NCBI GenBank assembly: GCA_001767455.1
Contig: MELC01000080.1
Coordinates: 75,390 to 139,389, forward strand
Length of the DNA stretch: 64,000 nt
Reading direction: 5' to 3'
Source: Acidobacteria bacterium RIFCSPLOWO2_12_FULL_66_21
Lineage (GTDB): Bacteria > Acidobacteriota > Vicinamibacteria > Vicinamibacterales > 2-12-FULL-66-21
Below are positions 1 to 8,036 of the stretch, piece by piece (position 1 is the stretch's first letter; every line of letters begins with the position of its first letter). The position numbers and the translations under genes are program-made. Below the pieces are notes generated by a model. That model was not told where the DNA came from. It saw only the letters and a program-made list of their open reading frames with translations, and ran no database searches.

Positions 1-950
1 GCTGGCGCCGGTTCGTGCGTTCGATCGAGAATCGGCGCGGGCGCCGGGTGATCCACTGGCCTGGCGACCGCCTGACCATCGTCGCGCCGGACGACAATCC
101 GCGCGTCGTGCTCGCCGCGACATGGAAGCGCCATGAGCCGGCGCCCGCGGACGTCGATCCGGATCGGTTGTTCTATGTCGAACCGCACGACATTGCCGGT
201 CCGACCTATCCGCAGACGTGGGGCTTCGAGGCGCAGCCCGCGGACCCGGGCGGCGCGTTCTTTCCACCCTGGCACTGGGACACGCTCAAAGCGGTGCGCG
301 CCGCGGCCCCGGACGCCTCCGTCCACGCGGAAGTCTTCTCGCCGTTCTCGCAGTGGATGGAGCTTGTCGGGTGCTCGGCCGGGATGATGTCGCTCGTCCA
401 GGACGCAGGCAGAGTGCACGCCGCGCTCGATCGGTTGACCGCCGGAGCCATCGCGCTCGCGCGCGGACACGTCGCCGGGGGCGCCGATGCCGTGCTGATC
501 TCCTCCGCTTTTGCCGGCGGCGGGCTGATCTCCCGCAAGGACTACCGGGCATTCGTTCTGCCGTACGAGCAGCGGCTGATCGCCGCGCTCAAGCGCGAGC
601 ACCCCGGCACGCCGGTCTACACGCACACGTGCGGCGCGATCGGCGACCGCCTCGATCTCATGACCGAGACCGGCACCGATGGGATTGACACGCTGGATCC
701 GCCGCCGCTCGGCACCGTCGATCTTGCGGACGCGCGGCGGCAGCTCGGCCACGGCTGCTTCATCAAGGGCAATATCGATCCGGTCAACACCGTGCTTCGC
801 GGCACGCCCGAGGACTGCTATCGCGACGCGCGCGCCCGGATGGCGATTGCCGGCCGCGCGGGCGCGTACATCCTGAGCACCGCCTGCTCGGTACCGCCGC
901 ACGCGCCGCCCGAGAACGTCGAACAGCTCGTCCGGGCCGCCGAGTCCTGA
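1..950 (+). CDS. UroD/MtaA-family corrinoid methyltransferase (5' end cut by window edge)
   Basis: The reading frame is open to the first base of the window, so the true start lies outside; a GTG at 15 is the first in-window candidate. The protein has the fold signature of the uroporphyrinogen decarboxylase superfamily. The methyltransferase branch (MtaA, MtbA, CmuA) is indicated by a His-x-Cys motif (HTCG, residues about 204-207 from the GTG) and a late Cys followed by PPxxPPENV (STACSVPPHAPPENV), together the usual zinc and thiol ligands. It would move a methyl group between a corrinoid protein and a thiol or methylated substrate. The corrinoid protein and a homocysteine methyltransferase follow on the same strand, which favours this over haem synthesis. 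The substrate cannot be read from sequence. Confidence 0.8.
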   Translation, partial: WRRFVRSIENRRGRRVIHWPGDRLTIVAPDDNPRVVLAATWKRHEPAPADVDPDRLFYVEPHDIAGPTYPQTWGFEAQPADPGGAFFPPWHWDTLKAVRAAAPDASVHAEVFSPFSQWMELVGCSAGMMSLVQDAGRVHAALDRLTAGAIALARGHVAGGADAVLISSAFAGGGLISRKDYRAFVLPYEQRLIAALKREHPGTPVYTHTCGAIGDRLDLMTETGTDGIDTLDPPPLGTVDLADARRQLGHGCFIKGNIDPVNTVLRGTPEDCYRDARARMAIAGRAGAYILSTACSVPPHAPPENVEQLVRAAES

Positions 951-951
951 C

Positions 952-1138
952 AGGAGCAGGGAAGCAGGGGAGGCTTGTCACGAATTGAACAGGAGGAGGG
1001 AAGTAGGGAAGGCTTCTATTGGTTTTCCCAAAAAACAGAAGTCCCTCCCTTCTTCCCTTCTCCGGTTGAACATCTGTCTTTCCTTCTTTCCTGCTTCTGT
1101 TGAACATCCGTCTCTCTTTCTTCCCTTCCCCTGTGAGT
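952..1138. repeat. Intergenic purine/pyrimidine inverted repeat, GCAGGGGAGGCTTGTC family
   Basis: The left half is purine-rich with several GGGAAG words, the right half pyrimidine-rich with CTTCCC and CTTTCC words, so a transcript would fold back on itself. The 16-base core GCAGGGGAGGCTTGTC recurs exactly at about 40951 and 49218. No coding capacity is apparent. Confidence 0.7.
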
Positions 1139-1184
1139 GCGCGGCACGCCGTTCGGCGTATACTTCAGCCGTCCCCAACTCTCG

Positions 1185-1898
1185 ATGAGACGCCTGGTTC
1201 GCTTCACATGCGACGACGTGCGGCCGGGTCGCGCCGAGGTGCTGCGCCGTATGCAGATGCCCGAGGACACGCCTGTGTCCGCGCGGCTCGAAGCGCTCGA
1301 GGGCGCCGCCGCCACGGCGTTCGAGAAGCTCGCGCGTCCCGTGGGCGTGTTCGAAGCGGTGTCCGCCGAAGAGTTCCTGCGTCTGTACGCCGACGCGCGC
1401 GGCAGCGCCGGCGACACGCCGCTGCACCACGTCGTGCCCCGCGCCGGCGCGCTCGCCCTGTTCGCGGCGACGCTCGGCGCGGGCGTCGACGCGGAGATCC
1501 GCCAGCGATTTCGCGCGGGCGATGCGCCGTCGGGCTGGGCGCTCGACGCGTTCGCGTCCGCCGCCGCCGAGCGCGTGGCGGATCGGCTGGGCGAATGCTA
1601 CAGGCTCGCGCTCGGCGACACGGGGCCGGCACCCGGCCTGCGCGTCCTGCCGTACAGCCCGGGCTACTGCGGCTGGGACGTCAGCGGCCAGGCGGCGCTC
1701 TTCCGCGCGCTGGTGCCAATCGAGATCGGCATCACCTTGTCGGCTCGCTGCCTGATGCAGCCGATCAAGTCCGTGTCGGGCGTCCTCGTGGCCGGCTCTC
1801 CTGACACGCACACGTTCCGTCCAACGTTCGACTTCTGTGAACCGTGTCTCACCAAGGACTGCTGCCGCCGGATGGCTTCGGTGCGCCGGCAAGGATGA
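1185..1898 (+). CDS. Stand-alone MetH-type activation domain protein
   Basis: A 237-aa protein. The central LPYSPGYCGWDVSGQ stretch and the later MQPIKSVSGV resemble the adenosylmethionine-binding activation domain of cobalamin-dependent methionine synthase, here as a separate polypeptide. Such proteins are thought to help reduce and remethylate a corrinoid that has oxidised to the inactive cob(II) state. A Cys cluster near the C terminus (CEPCLTKDCC) could bind metal or an Fe-S centre. The ATG at 1185 is chosen over an upstream start at 1137 because the family similarity begins after it. The corrinoid protein starts 7 bases after the stop. Assignment rests on motif similarity. Confidence 0.75.
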   Translation: MRRLVRFTCDDVRPGRAEVLRRMQMPEDTPVSARLEALEGAAATAFEKLARPVGVFEAVSAEEFLRLYADARGSAGDTPLHHVVPRAGALALFAATLGAGVDAEIRQRFRAGDAPSGWALDAFASAAAERVADRLGECYRLALGDTGPAPGLRVLPYSPGYCGWDVSGQAALFRALVPIEIGITLSARCLMQPIKSVSGVLVAGSPDTHTFRPTFDFCEPCLTKDCCRRMASVRRQG

Positions 1899-1905
1899 TG
1901 TGACC

Positions 1906-2544
1906 ATGCTCGACCTGCTCTCGCAACGGCTCCAGGAGGGGGACGATGCCGCCGTCCGCGAGTTGACGGCCCGCGCGATTGCCGGCGCGGTGGCGCCGGC
2001 CGCCATCCTCGAGGGCGGCCTTCTGGCGGGGATGGCGGTGATCGGCCGCCGTTTCCGCGACCGCGAGATCTTCCTGCCCGACGTACTGCTCGCCGCCCGC
2101 GCGATGCAGGCCGGCATGGCGCTGCTCGAGCCGCTGCTCGTCGGAAACGCCGCGCGCTCGGCGGGCACCGTCGTCATCGGCACGGTGAGCGGCGACGTGC
2201 ACGATATCGGCAAGAACCTCGTGGGCATCATGCTGCAGGGGGCCGGCTTTCGCGTGGTGGATCTGGGCGCCGACGTGGCGCCGGAGCGCTTCGCCCAGAC
2301 GGCCGCCGAGGAGCGGGCGGACGTCGTCGGCCTGTCCGCGCTGCTGACGACGACGATGACCGGCATGCAGGACACGATCGAGCAACTGCGCGAGGACGCG
2401 GCGACCGCGACGGTTCGGACGATCGTCGGCGGGGCGCCGTTGACGGCGGAGTTCGCGCGCGAGATTGGCGCGGACGCGTACGCCCCGGACGCCCAGCACG
2501 CGGTCGAGGGCGTCCGCGCGCTCGTCCAGGCGCGCCGGTCGTGA
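1906..2544 (+). CDS. Corrinoid (B12-binding) protein, MtaC/MtbC type
   Basis: A 212-aa two-domain cobalamin carrier. The N-terminal half (about 1-85) is the helical cap typical of methionine synthase modules. The C-terminal half is a Rossmann-like B12 domain with the GDVHDIGKN motif (DxHxxG), whose His replaces dimethylbenzimidazole as lower axial ligand. It shuttles the methyl group between the neighbouring methyltransferases. ATG 1906 is preceded by AAGGA. The stop overlaps the start of the homocysteine methyltransferase (GTGA), implying translational coupling. Confidence 0.9.
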   Translation: MLDLLSQRLQEGDDAAVRELTARAIAGAVAPAAILEGGLLAGMAVIGRRFRDREIFLPDVLLAARAMQAGMALLEPLLVGNAARSAGTVVIGTVSGDVHDIGKNLVGIMLQGAGFRVVDLGADVAPERFAQTAAEERADVVGLSALLTTTMTGMQDTIEQLREDAATATVRTIVGGAPLTAEFAREIGADAYAPDAQHAVEGVRALVQARRS

Positions 2545-3425
2545 TTCCATTCGTCGAGCGGCTGCGGCGCGGGGTGATTCTCGCCGACGGGGCCTGGGGC
2601 TCGATGCTCATGTCGCGCGGCCTGCCGCCCAATCAATCCCCCGAGACGTGGACGCTCGAACGCCCGGAAATCCTGCGCGCGATCGCTCGCGAATACCTCG
2701 AGGCGGGGGCCGAGATCCTCACCACCAACACGTTCGGAGGCACGACCCTCGCGCTCAGCCGCCATCGGCTCGAGCAGCGCGCGGTGGAGATCAACGCGAC
2801 CGGCGTCGCGATTCTGCGCGACATCGCGGAAGGGCGCGCATACGTGTCGGCTTCGATTGGCCCGACCGGCCGGCTGCTCGCGCCGCTCGGCGACCTTCGG
2901 CCCGACGCCGCCGAGGCGGCCTTCGCGGCGCAGATAGAGACGATCGCGGAGGCGGGAGCGGACCTCCTGTGCATCGAGACGATGAGCGATCCGGCCGAAG
3001 CGGTGCTCGCGATCCACGCGGCAAAGCGCGTGGCGCCCGCACTTCCGGTGATCGCCACGATGACCTTCGAGCTGACGCCGCGGGGGCCCTACACGTTGAT
3101 GGGGACGTCGGTGGAAGCGGCCGCGCGGCTGCTCGCCGAAGCCGGCGCGGATGTCGTCGGCGCGAACTGCGGCGAGGGCGTGCGGCAGATGACCGTCGTC
3201 GCCGAGGCCTTCGCGGCGCATTCGCGCCTGCCAGTGGCCATCCGCCCGAATGCCGGGCTGCCGCTCCGGCAGGGGCGCCAGCTCGTCTACGCCGAGTTGC
3301 CTGAAGACTTTGCGAAGGCCGCCGCGGCGCTGCTGCAGCCTGGCGTGGCGGTGCTCGGCGGCTGCTGCGGCACCACGCCCGCCCATATCCGCGCACTTCG
3401 GTCGGTGCTGGCTGCGCGCGTCTGA
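2541..3425 (+). CDS. Homocysteine S-methyltransferase family protein
   Basis: A 294-aa TIM-barrel protein equivalent to the homocysteine-binding module of MetH. It carries the expected zinc thiolates: Cys in GANCG (about 213) and the double Cys in GGCCGT (about 278). The start is a GTG that overlaps the preceding TGA. With the separate corrinoid protein and activation protein it makes a methionine-synthase-like set in which the methyl donor side is taken by the UroD-type enzyme or an unseen partner. Betaine or S-methylmethionine as donor cannot be excluded from sequence. Confidence 0.85.
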   Translation: MIPFVERLRRGVILADGAWGSMLMSRGLPPNQSPETWTLERPEILRAIAREYLEAGAEILTTNTFGGTTLALSRHRLEQRAVEINATGVAILRDIAEGRAYVSASIGPTGRLLAPLGDLRPDAAEAAFAAQIETIAEAGADLLCIETMSDPAEAVLAIHAAKRVAPALPVIATMTFELTPRGPYTLMGTSVEAAARLLAEAGADVVGANCGEGVRQMTVVAEAFAAHSRLPVAIRPNAGLPLRQGRQLVYAELPEDFAKAAAALLQPGVAVLGGCCGTTPAHIRALRSVLAARV

Positions 3426-3530
3426 CGCCCGCCGGCCTCGACGCTCGCAGCTTCAGCGTATTTTCAGAGTTCCTTCATCCCGGGCGAAGGACTTACCGCC
3501 CGCCGCCCGCGTATCCTTCCGGGTGGAGGG

Positions 3531-4070
3531 ATGATGACCCGTTACATGTTCGCGCTGCTCCCGCTTCTCTGGTCCGCCACTGCTTTGGCGCAGGACACGG
3601 CGCCGGCGCCCGGTCTCAGGACCAGTGCCCTGTCAACCGTATACGTCCGGGACGAGGCGGGAGTCGAGACGGCGGGGAAGCTGCTGCGCCTCGACAGTAC
3701 ATCGGTGGTGATGCTCGTGGACGGGCGCGAGCGCGAGTTCGATCTCGGGCACGTCTGGAGCGTTCAGAAGCGCGGCGACTCGCTCAAGAACGGCGCCATC
3801 ATTGGATCGGTCGCCGGGCTGGGAATGGGGTTGCTCGGCGGCGCGATAGCGGATTGCAGCAACTCCAGCGGCCACATCGGCGGGTGCGGCGCCGGCACGC
3901 GCATCGCGTTCGCGGTGATGTCGACCGCATTGTACGGCTCGGTCGGCGTCGGCATCGACGCGTTGATCCAGGGACGCACGACGCTCTATCAGCGACCGAT
4001 GATGTCGAGCGCGTCTCTCGCGCCCTCGCGTGGCGCCGCCGTCAGATTTGCCGTCCGCTGGGAGCCGTAA
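3531..4070 (+). CDS. Exported protein with glycine-zipper segment
   Basis: A 179-aa protein with a signal peptide (cleavage likely after ATALAQ) and a short beta-rich region followed by a glycine-rich hydrophobic stretch (about 86-150) with GxxxG spacing and a Cys pair, resembling glycine-zipper envelope proteins. Tandem ATGs occur at 3531 and 3534; GGAGGG directly upstream fits the second better. No enzymatic motif is seen. It stands alone between the methyl-transfer operon and a convergent response regulator. Function unknown. Confidence 0.6.
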   Translation: MMTRYMFALLPLLWSATALAQDTAPAPGLRTSALSTVYVRDEAGVETAGKLLRLDSTSVVMLVDGREREFDLGHVWSVQKRGDSLKNGAIIGSVAGLGMGLLGGAIADCSNSSGHIGGCGAGTRIAFAVMSTALYGSVGVGIDALIQGRTTLYQRPMMSSASLAPSRGAAVRFAVRWEP

Positions 4071-4100
4071 GCACTGCACCCCGCATGAACGGCCGCCTGC

Positions 4101-4484
4101 TCAGGCGCGCCAGTCGCCCATCGGATTGCCCAGGCACTTTCGTACCGTGGCGATGAGCTTGTCGGGACCGACCGGCTTGCTCAGCAGGCACGCGACGGAT
4201 CCCTCGTCCACCGCCTGCACGGAGCCCGTCACGACGACGATGGGGATCTGACGTGTGTCGGCGCGCGAGGTGAGATCCTCCAGCACGTTCTGCCCGCTGA
4301 TGGTGGGAAGGCCGAGATCCAGCACGATCAAATCCGGCAGGTCCCGCTCGATCTGCCGCAGCGCCTCGAGGCCATCCCCCGCTTCGGCCGTCGCGTAGCC
4401 GGCCAACGTCAGCGCGACGCGGTACATCCCTCGCAGATCGGCGTCGTCTTCCACGATGAGGATGTACCGCTGCGCTGTTGCCAT
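4101..4484 (-). CDS. Single-domain response regulator
   Basis: A 127-aa receiver domain with nothing attached. The acidic pair is in VEDDADL, the phospho-acceptor Asp in DLIVLDLGLP, the switch Thr in VVVTGS and the conserved Lys in LLSKPVG. It should be phosphorylated by an unlinked histidine kinase and act by protein contact (CheY or Spo0F style). ATG 4484 is chosen because the receiver fold begins directly after it; the open frame further upstream has no similarity to the family. It is divergent from a second, degenerate receiver-like gene at 4816. Confidence 0.85.
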   Translation of the reverse strand: MATAQRYILIVEDDADLRGMYRVALTLAGYATAEAGDGLEALRQIERDLPDLIVLDLGLPTISGQNVLEDLTSRADTRQIPIVVVTGSVQAVDEGSVACLLSKPVGPDKLIATVRKCLGNPMGDWRA

Positions 4485-4567
4485 GGCGCGTCGTGACCCT
4501 GCCGGATAATACGTAGACGGCCGCGCTCGATGCCCCCAGGGGCCGAGGCGAGCGGGCTGCCATGTAA

Positions 4568-4772
4568 GACTGATGCACAATGTGGCGCGCCGCGTTCCAC
4601 GCACGCGCCGAAAGCGTGTAGCGGGAGTGCCACTCCTGGGCCTGCACGAATCCTGGCAGGTGCCTGCTGCCACATTCGTGCCATCCCCAATCGTTGCCCA
4701 GCTTCCAACTTCCAACCCTCGGGCTCGATCTTGGGAATCGGGAGTTGGCGGTTGGGAGTTGGGAGTTGTATC
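4568..4772. repeat. REP-like hairpins and iterated-word inverted repeat between divergent regulators
   Basis: Most of the 331-base gap between two divergent genes. It holds the perfect palindrome GGAGTG-C-CACTCC (4624-4636), a larger hairpin with arms CACGAAT (4645-4651) and ATTCGTG (4674-4680) enclosing GCAGG/CCTGC, then an inverted repeat of CTTCCAA words against GTTGGGAG words (about 4699-4772). No promoter stands out. Confidence 0.6.
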
Positions 4773-4815
4773 GCGAAGCTTCAGCTTGGATGCGTTTCCG
4801 TAGTAACGTGTGCCC

Positions 4816-5187
4816 ATGCCTCACATCATCGAGCATCGGCACGGCCCGGATCGCCGTCATCAGCCGCGCGGCGGGCGCCGCCCCGAGGACCGCCCCGGCT
4901 ACGCTCCGCTCGTGCTGCTCGTCGGCGACGACGCGGAGGTCAAGGATCAGTCGGAAGCGATACTCGCGAAGCTCCGGTTCGCGGTGGCGACCAGCACGAC
5001 CGCGGAAGAGGCGCTGCGCGTGCTGCCCGCCCTTCGTCCCGATCTCGTCATCGCGCCGGAGGGAGACGTCTCGAGGCTTCGTGACGAGGGACCGGCGAAC
5101 CTGCGGGTGATGGTGATGAACCGCGACATGGAGGAGAGCCCGGAGGAGCTGATCGCCGAGGTGCTCCGCTCCGTGCGGCGCAGATAG
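4816..5187 (+). CDS. Degenerate receiver-like protein (pseudo-receiver)
   Basis: A 123-aa protein with a His/Arg-rich N-terminal tail (about 1-27) followed by a receiver-like fold: VLLVGDDAEV supplies an acidic pair and RPDLVIAPEGD aligns with the beta-3 strand, but the usual phospho-acceptor Asp is Pro. The conserved Lys near the C terminus is not evident. It therefore probably cannot be phosphorylated in the normal way and may act as a constitutive adaptor. An in-frame GTG at 4810 lies two codons upstream of ATG 4816. The PHP hydrolase begins 7 bases downstream. Confidence 0.55.
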   Translation: MPHIIEHRHGPDRRHQPRGGRRPEDRPGYAPLVLLVGDDAEVKDQSEAILAKLRFAVATSTTAEEALRVLPALRPDLVIAPEGDVSRLRDEGPANLRVMVMNRDMEESPEELIAEVLRSVRRR

Positions 5188-5194
5188 CCTGCCG

Positions 5195-6184
5195 ATGAGA
5201 CCTCCTCTTTGTTCGACGTCGGCGGCGGCCCTCCTCGCGGCCGGTGTCATGCTGCAGGCGGGCCAGGCGCCGACCCGGCACTGGTACAAAGGCAACACCC
5301 ACACCCACACGCTGAACAGCGACGGCGACAGCACGCCCGACGACGTGGTGCGCTGGTACCGCGAGCACGGCTATCAGTTCCTCGTGCTGACGGATCACAA
5401 CCACCTGACGTCGGTGGACGGCCTCAACGCGCTGCACGGCGCCGACGAGAAATTCCTGATCGTCAAAGGCGAAGAAGTGAGCGATCGTTTCGCCGGCAAG
5501 CAGCTGCACGTCAACGGCCTCGATGTTGCGCACAAGGTGGATCCCCAGGGCGGTCAGTCGGTCGTCGACGTCCTGCAGCGCAACGTGGACGCGATTCGGC
5601 GCGAGCAGGGCGTGCCGCACATCAACCACCCGAACTTCCGCTGGGCGATCACCGCCGACGACCTGAAGCAGGTCAGGAACAACAAGCTGTTCGAGATCTA
5701 CAACGGGCATCCTCAGGTGAACAACGCCGGCGGCGGCACCGTGCCTGGCCTCGAAGAGGTATGGGACGCGCTCCTGTCGAGCGGCGTCCGGCTGTACGGG
5801 ATCGCGGTGGACGACGCGCACGTATTCAAGGACCCGGGCAATCCGCTCGCCTCCGGTCCCGGGCGCGGATGGGTCGTGGTGCGCGCGGCGAAGCTGGAGG
5901 CGCGCGCTCTGCTGGAAGCGATGGAGCGGGGTGATTTCTACGCGTCGACGGGCGTCGAGCTGAGCGACTATCAGGTGGACGCGACGTCGATGACCGTAAC
6001 CGTGAAGGCGACCACGTTCTCGAAGTACCGGATCCAGTTCATCGGCGCCGGCGGTCAGATCCTGAAGACGGCGACCGCCAGCCCAGCCACCTATGCGTTC
6101 ACGGGCGCCGAGCCCTACGTGCGCGCCAAGGTCCTCGAGAGCAACGGCCAGGTCGCGTGGTGCCAGCCGGTGTTTCCGCGCTAG
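5195..6184 (+). CDS. Exported PHP-domain (CehA/McbA-like) metallohydrolase
   Basis: A 329-aa protein with an N-terminal signal peptide (about 1-24). The PHP signature is clear: GNTHTHTLNSDGD supplies the first His residues, LTDHNH the second set, and HINHPNF and DDAH further metal ligands. PHP proteins are multinuclear metal phosphoesterases or hydrolases; the CehA/McbA branch is linked to carbamate and phosphonate hydrolysis, but the substrate here is unknown. The C-terminal 80 residues form a small beta domain. Gene spacing suggests co-transcription with the upstream pseudo-receiver. Confidence 0.85.
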   Translation: MRPPLCSTSAAALLAAGVMLQAGQAPTRHWYKGNTHTHTLNSDGDSTPDDVVRWYREHGYQFLVLTDHNHLTSVDGLNALHGADEKFLIVKGEEVSDRFAGKQLHVNGLDVAHKVDPQGGQSVVDVLQRNVDAIRREQGVPHINHPNFRWAITADDLKQVRNNKLFEIYNGHPQVNNAGGGTVPGLEEVWDALLSSGVRLYGIAVDDAHVFKDPGNPLASGPGRGWVVVRAAKLEARALLEAMERGDFYASTGVELSDYQVDATSMTVTVKATTFSKYRIQFIGAGGQILKTATASPATYAFTGAEPYVRAKVLESNGQVAWCQPVFPR

Positions 6185-6189
6185 ATCGT

Positions 6190-6440
6190 CAGGGGGCGGG
6201 CTCGAGTGGCACGCGCGGTTTCCTACCGTTGGCGGTCGTTTCTCAGCCTTCATAGAGAAACGCCGCTTCGTAAATTGCGGGTCCTCCGGACCCTTCAGGG
6301 GATCAACCATCTCTGGTGTCGCTGTCCGGCCACCTCGGTGTATATGACTGCCGTCATAGCACTCGAACAGGCTCGTGCCCGCCGGGCGTACCCGCGCGAG
6401 CCGTTCGGGCGGGTTTTTACGCCTTTACGTGCAGAGGCTG
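6190..6440 (+). promoter_or_regulatory. Structured leader with three hairpins and a terminator-like end
   Basis: A 256-base gap. Perfect stems: CGTTTCTC (6237-6244) with GAGAAACG (6255-6262), and GGGTCC (6279-6284) with GGACCC (6288-6293). A third, GGCTCG (6370-6375) with CGAGCC (6397-6402), conflicts with a terminator-like stem at 6390-6414. This arrangement would suit an attenuator ahead of the 6441 gene or a stand-alone RNA. I could not match it to a known riboswitch class. Confidence 0.35.
6390..6418 (+). terminator. Terminator-like hairpin with T run
   Basis: ACCCGC (6390-6395) pairs with GCGGGT (6409-6414) and runs into TTTTT (6414-6418). It could end the PHP gene transcript or act conditionally upstream of the beta-barrel gene. 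Confidence 0.5.
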
Positions 6441-7085
6441 ATGATGCGATGTGCTCGACAGATTGTGCTGGCGGCGGTGGCGCTCGGCATCGCGATGCCG
6501 ATCGCGGCGCAGGATCCGCCGCAGGAGCGCGTCAGCGTGAGTGCCGGAGGCGGGATCGCGGACCCGTGGCACGGCGATCTCCAGTTCCAGGCCGCCGCGT
6601 GGACCGCGGGCGTACGCATGGCGACGTCCGATCACGTCCGCGTCGAGGTGTTCGCCGGCGAATGGCGGCACTCGTCCGGGGAGGTCCGCACGAACGTGAC
6701 GTTCCAGGGGCCAAACGGGCCGGAGGGCACCGTCGATCGTCTGACGCAGCGCACGCAGTGGGTCACGAGCGCATACGGATTCAACGTCCTCGCGTCCGGA
6801 TCGAGCGGCGGGGTCACGCTGTCCGCGGGCGGCGGACCAGGTTTCATGCAGCTCCATCGGGCCTTCACCCAAACGCTGGAAGGCTGCCACGGCGCGGTGT
6901 CGTGTACGAGTTACACCAACCGTTTCAGCAACGGCGCCTTGTCCGTGCAGGCGGTGGTCACCCTTGACCTTGCCATCGCCTCGCGTGTCGGCGCCTTCGG
7001 CCAGTATCAGATTGTCATACCTACCAGGGACGTCGGCTCAGGCCACGGCGCATTCCTCGGCGGCGTGCGAATCAGGTTGATGTGA
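6441..7085 (+). CDS. Outer-membrane beta-barrel-like protein
   Basis: A 214-aa protein with a signal peptide (cleavage near PIAAQ) and alternating-hydrophobicity strands rich in Gly and aromatic residues (VSVSAGGGIAD, RVEVFAGEWRH, VTLSAGGGPGF, GAFLGGVRIRLM). These features fit an 8- to 10-strand outer-membrane barrel. It contains two Cys in a predicted loop (CHGAVSC). Tandem ATGs occur at 6441 and 6444. A structured leader precedes it. The stop overlaps the start of the next open frame (GTGA). No specific family recognised. Confidence 0.6.
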   Translation: MMRCARQIVLAAVALGIAMPIAAQDPPQERVSVSAGGGIADPWHGDLQFQAAAWTAGVRMATSDHVRVEVFAGEWRHSSGEVRTNVTFQGPNGPEGTVDRLTQRTQWVTSAYGFNVLASGSSGGVTLSAGGGPGFMQLHRAFTQTLEGCHGAVSCTSYTNRFSNGALSVQAVVTLDLAIASRVGAFGQYQIVIPTRDVGSGHGAFLGGVRIRLM

Positions 7086-7762
7086 GTGGATCGCGACCTC
7101 CTGCTGGAGGGCCCGCGCATCATTCGGGAAGAGCTAATCGCCCACTCGGTAACGCCCCGGACGTCGCCGCCTTCTACGCCACGCGCGCCTCGCTGGTGGA
7201 ACTCGCCGGCGGCGATGCCGAGGCGGATCTCCTCCAGGCGGAGCGGCTGGCCGGCGCGGATCGGAACATTCGCATCCCGATTGTCCGGTACTACCAGCAG
7301 AAGCGCCGCTGGAGCGATGCGCTGGCGGCGTCGGAACGCGCGCGCGAACGGTTCCCGAGCGACTTCAACCTCGATCTGCTGCACGTGCGATCACTCGTCA
7401 ACCTGGATCGCGCGGCCGAAGCCATTGCGATCCTCGACAAGACGCACGTGCTGCCGTCTGAGAATTCGCGTGAAAGCCACCAACTGTACGTGCAGGCGCA
7501 CACGGTGGCGGCCTTCACCGCGATCGAGTCCAGCCGATTCGACGGGGCATACGCGCATCTGGAAGCCGCGCTCGAGTGGCCCGAGCACCTCGGCCAGGGT
7601 AAACCGTACGATCCGGACGAGCGCCTGATCCGTTTTCTCATGGCGTGGGTGGATGAGCGCCGCGGCCGGAGTACCCAGTCGCCGGCGCGCGGGAACCTTC
7701 CGCCCGCCGACCCGAAGCGGGCTGACGATCTCGACCAGAAGCTGCTCCGTCGCGCGTTGTGA
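7082..7762 (+). pseudogene. Truncated TPR protein, C-terminal part of a DUF5107-type protein
   Basis: The 226-aa frame matches, from memory, the C-terminal TPR region of large DUF5107 proteins, including repeats around residues 27-165 and the late EWPEHLGQGKPYDPDERL signature that normally sits near the end of an approximately 1000-aa protein. The N-terminal catalytic-like part is missing; the first 20 residues are low-complexity and probably recruited from upstream sequence. It may be a remnant, or a short TPR adaptor translated from the overlapping GTG at 7082. Confidence 0.5.
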
Positions 7763-7977
7763 CTCCCCGAAGCGCCTCGACTCCATCGCGCCCCGGCGAT
7801 CTCGAGCGTGATCGACGGCGCTTCAACCCGCCGCCGAGATCGACCCGCGGGCGGTCGTCGTGCCTGCGAAACAAGGCCTCTTCCTGCGAGTGACGCCGTC
7901 GCATCAGCCGACGACGACGCGGCCTCGGAACTGACGACCCGGAGGGGTGTATCATCAAGTGGCCCCCAGCAGTTGAA

Positions 7978-8010
7978 CTTCCGTGTTCTTCCGTGTGCTT
8001 CCGTGGTTGT
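7978..8010. repeat. Short iterated TTCCGTG repeat
   Basis: The word CTTCCGTG or a one-base variant is repeated three times in tandem just ahead of the protease gene. The rest of the 274-base gap (7763-8036) shows no gene. Confidence 0.6.
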
Positions 8011-8036
8011 AATTGCTGTCCACTTGGAGCGACCCG

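Noticed and set aside
978..3386. An 802-codon open frame on the minus strand across the methyl-transfer operon
   Set aside because: Arg/His-rich translation with no family likeness; it is the antisense shadow of GC-rich genes whose motifs are clear on the plus strand.
6190..6440. SRP RNA, 6S RNA or a cyclic di-GMP riboswitch
   Set aside because: None of the diagnostic sequence elements of these RNAs was found, so only a structured leader is claimed.
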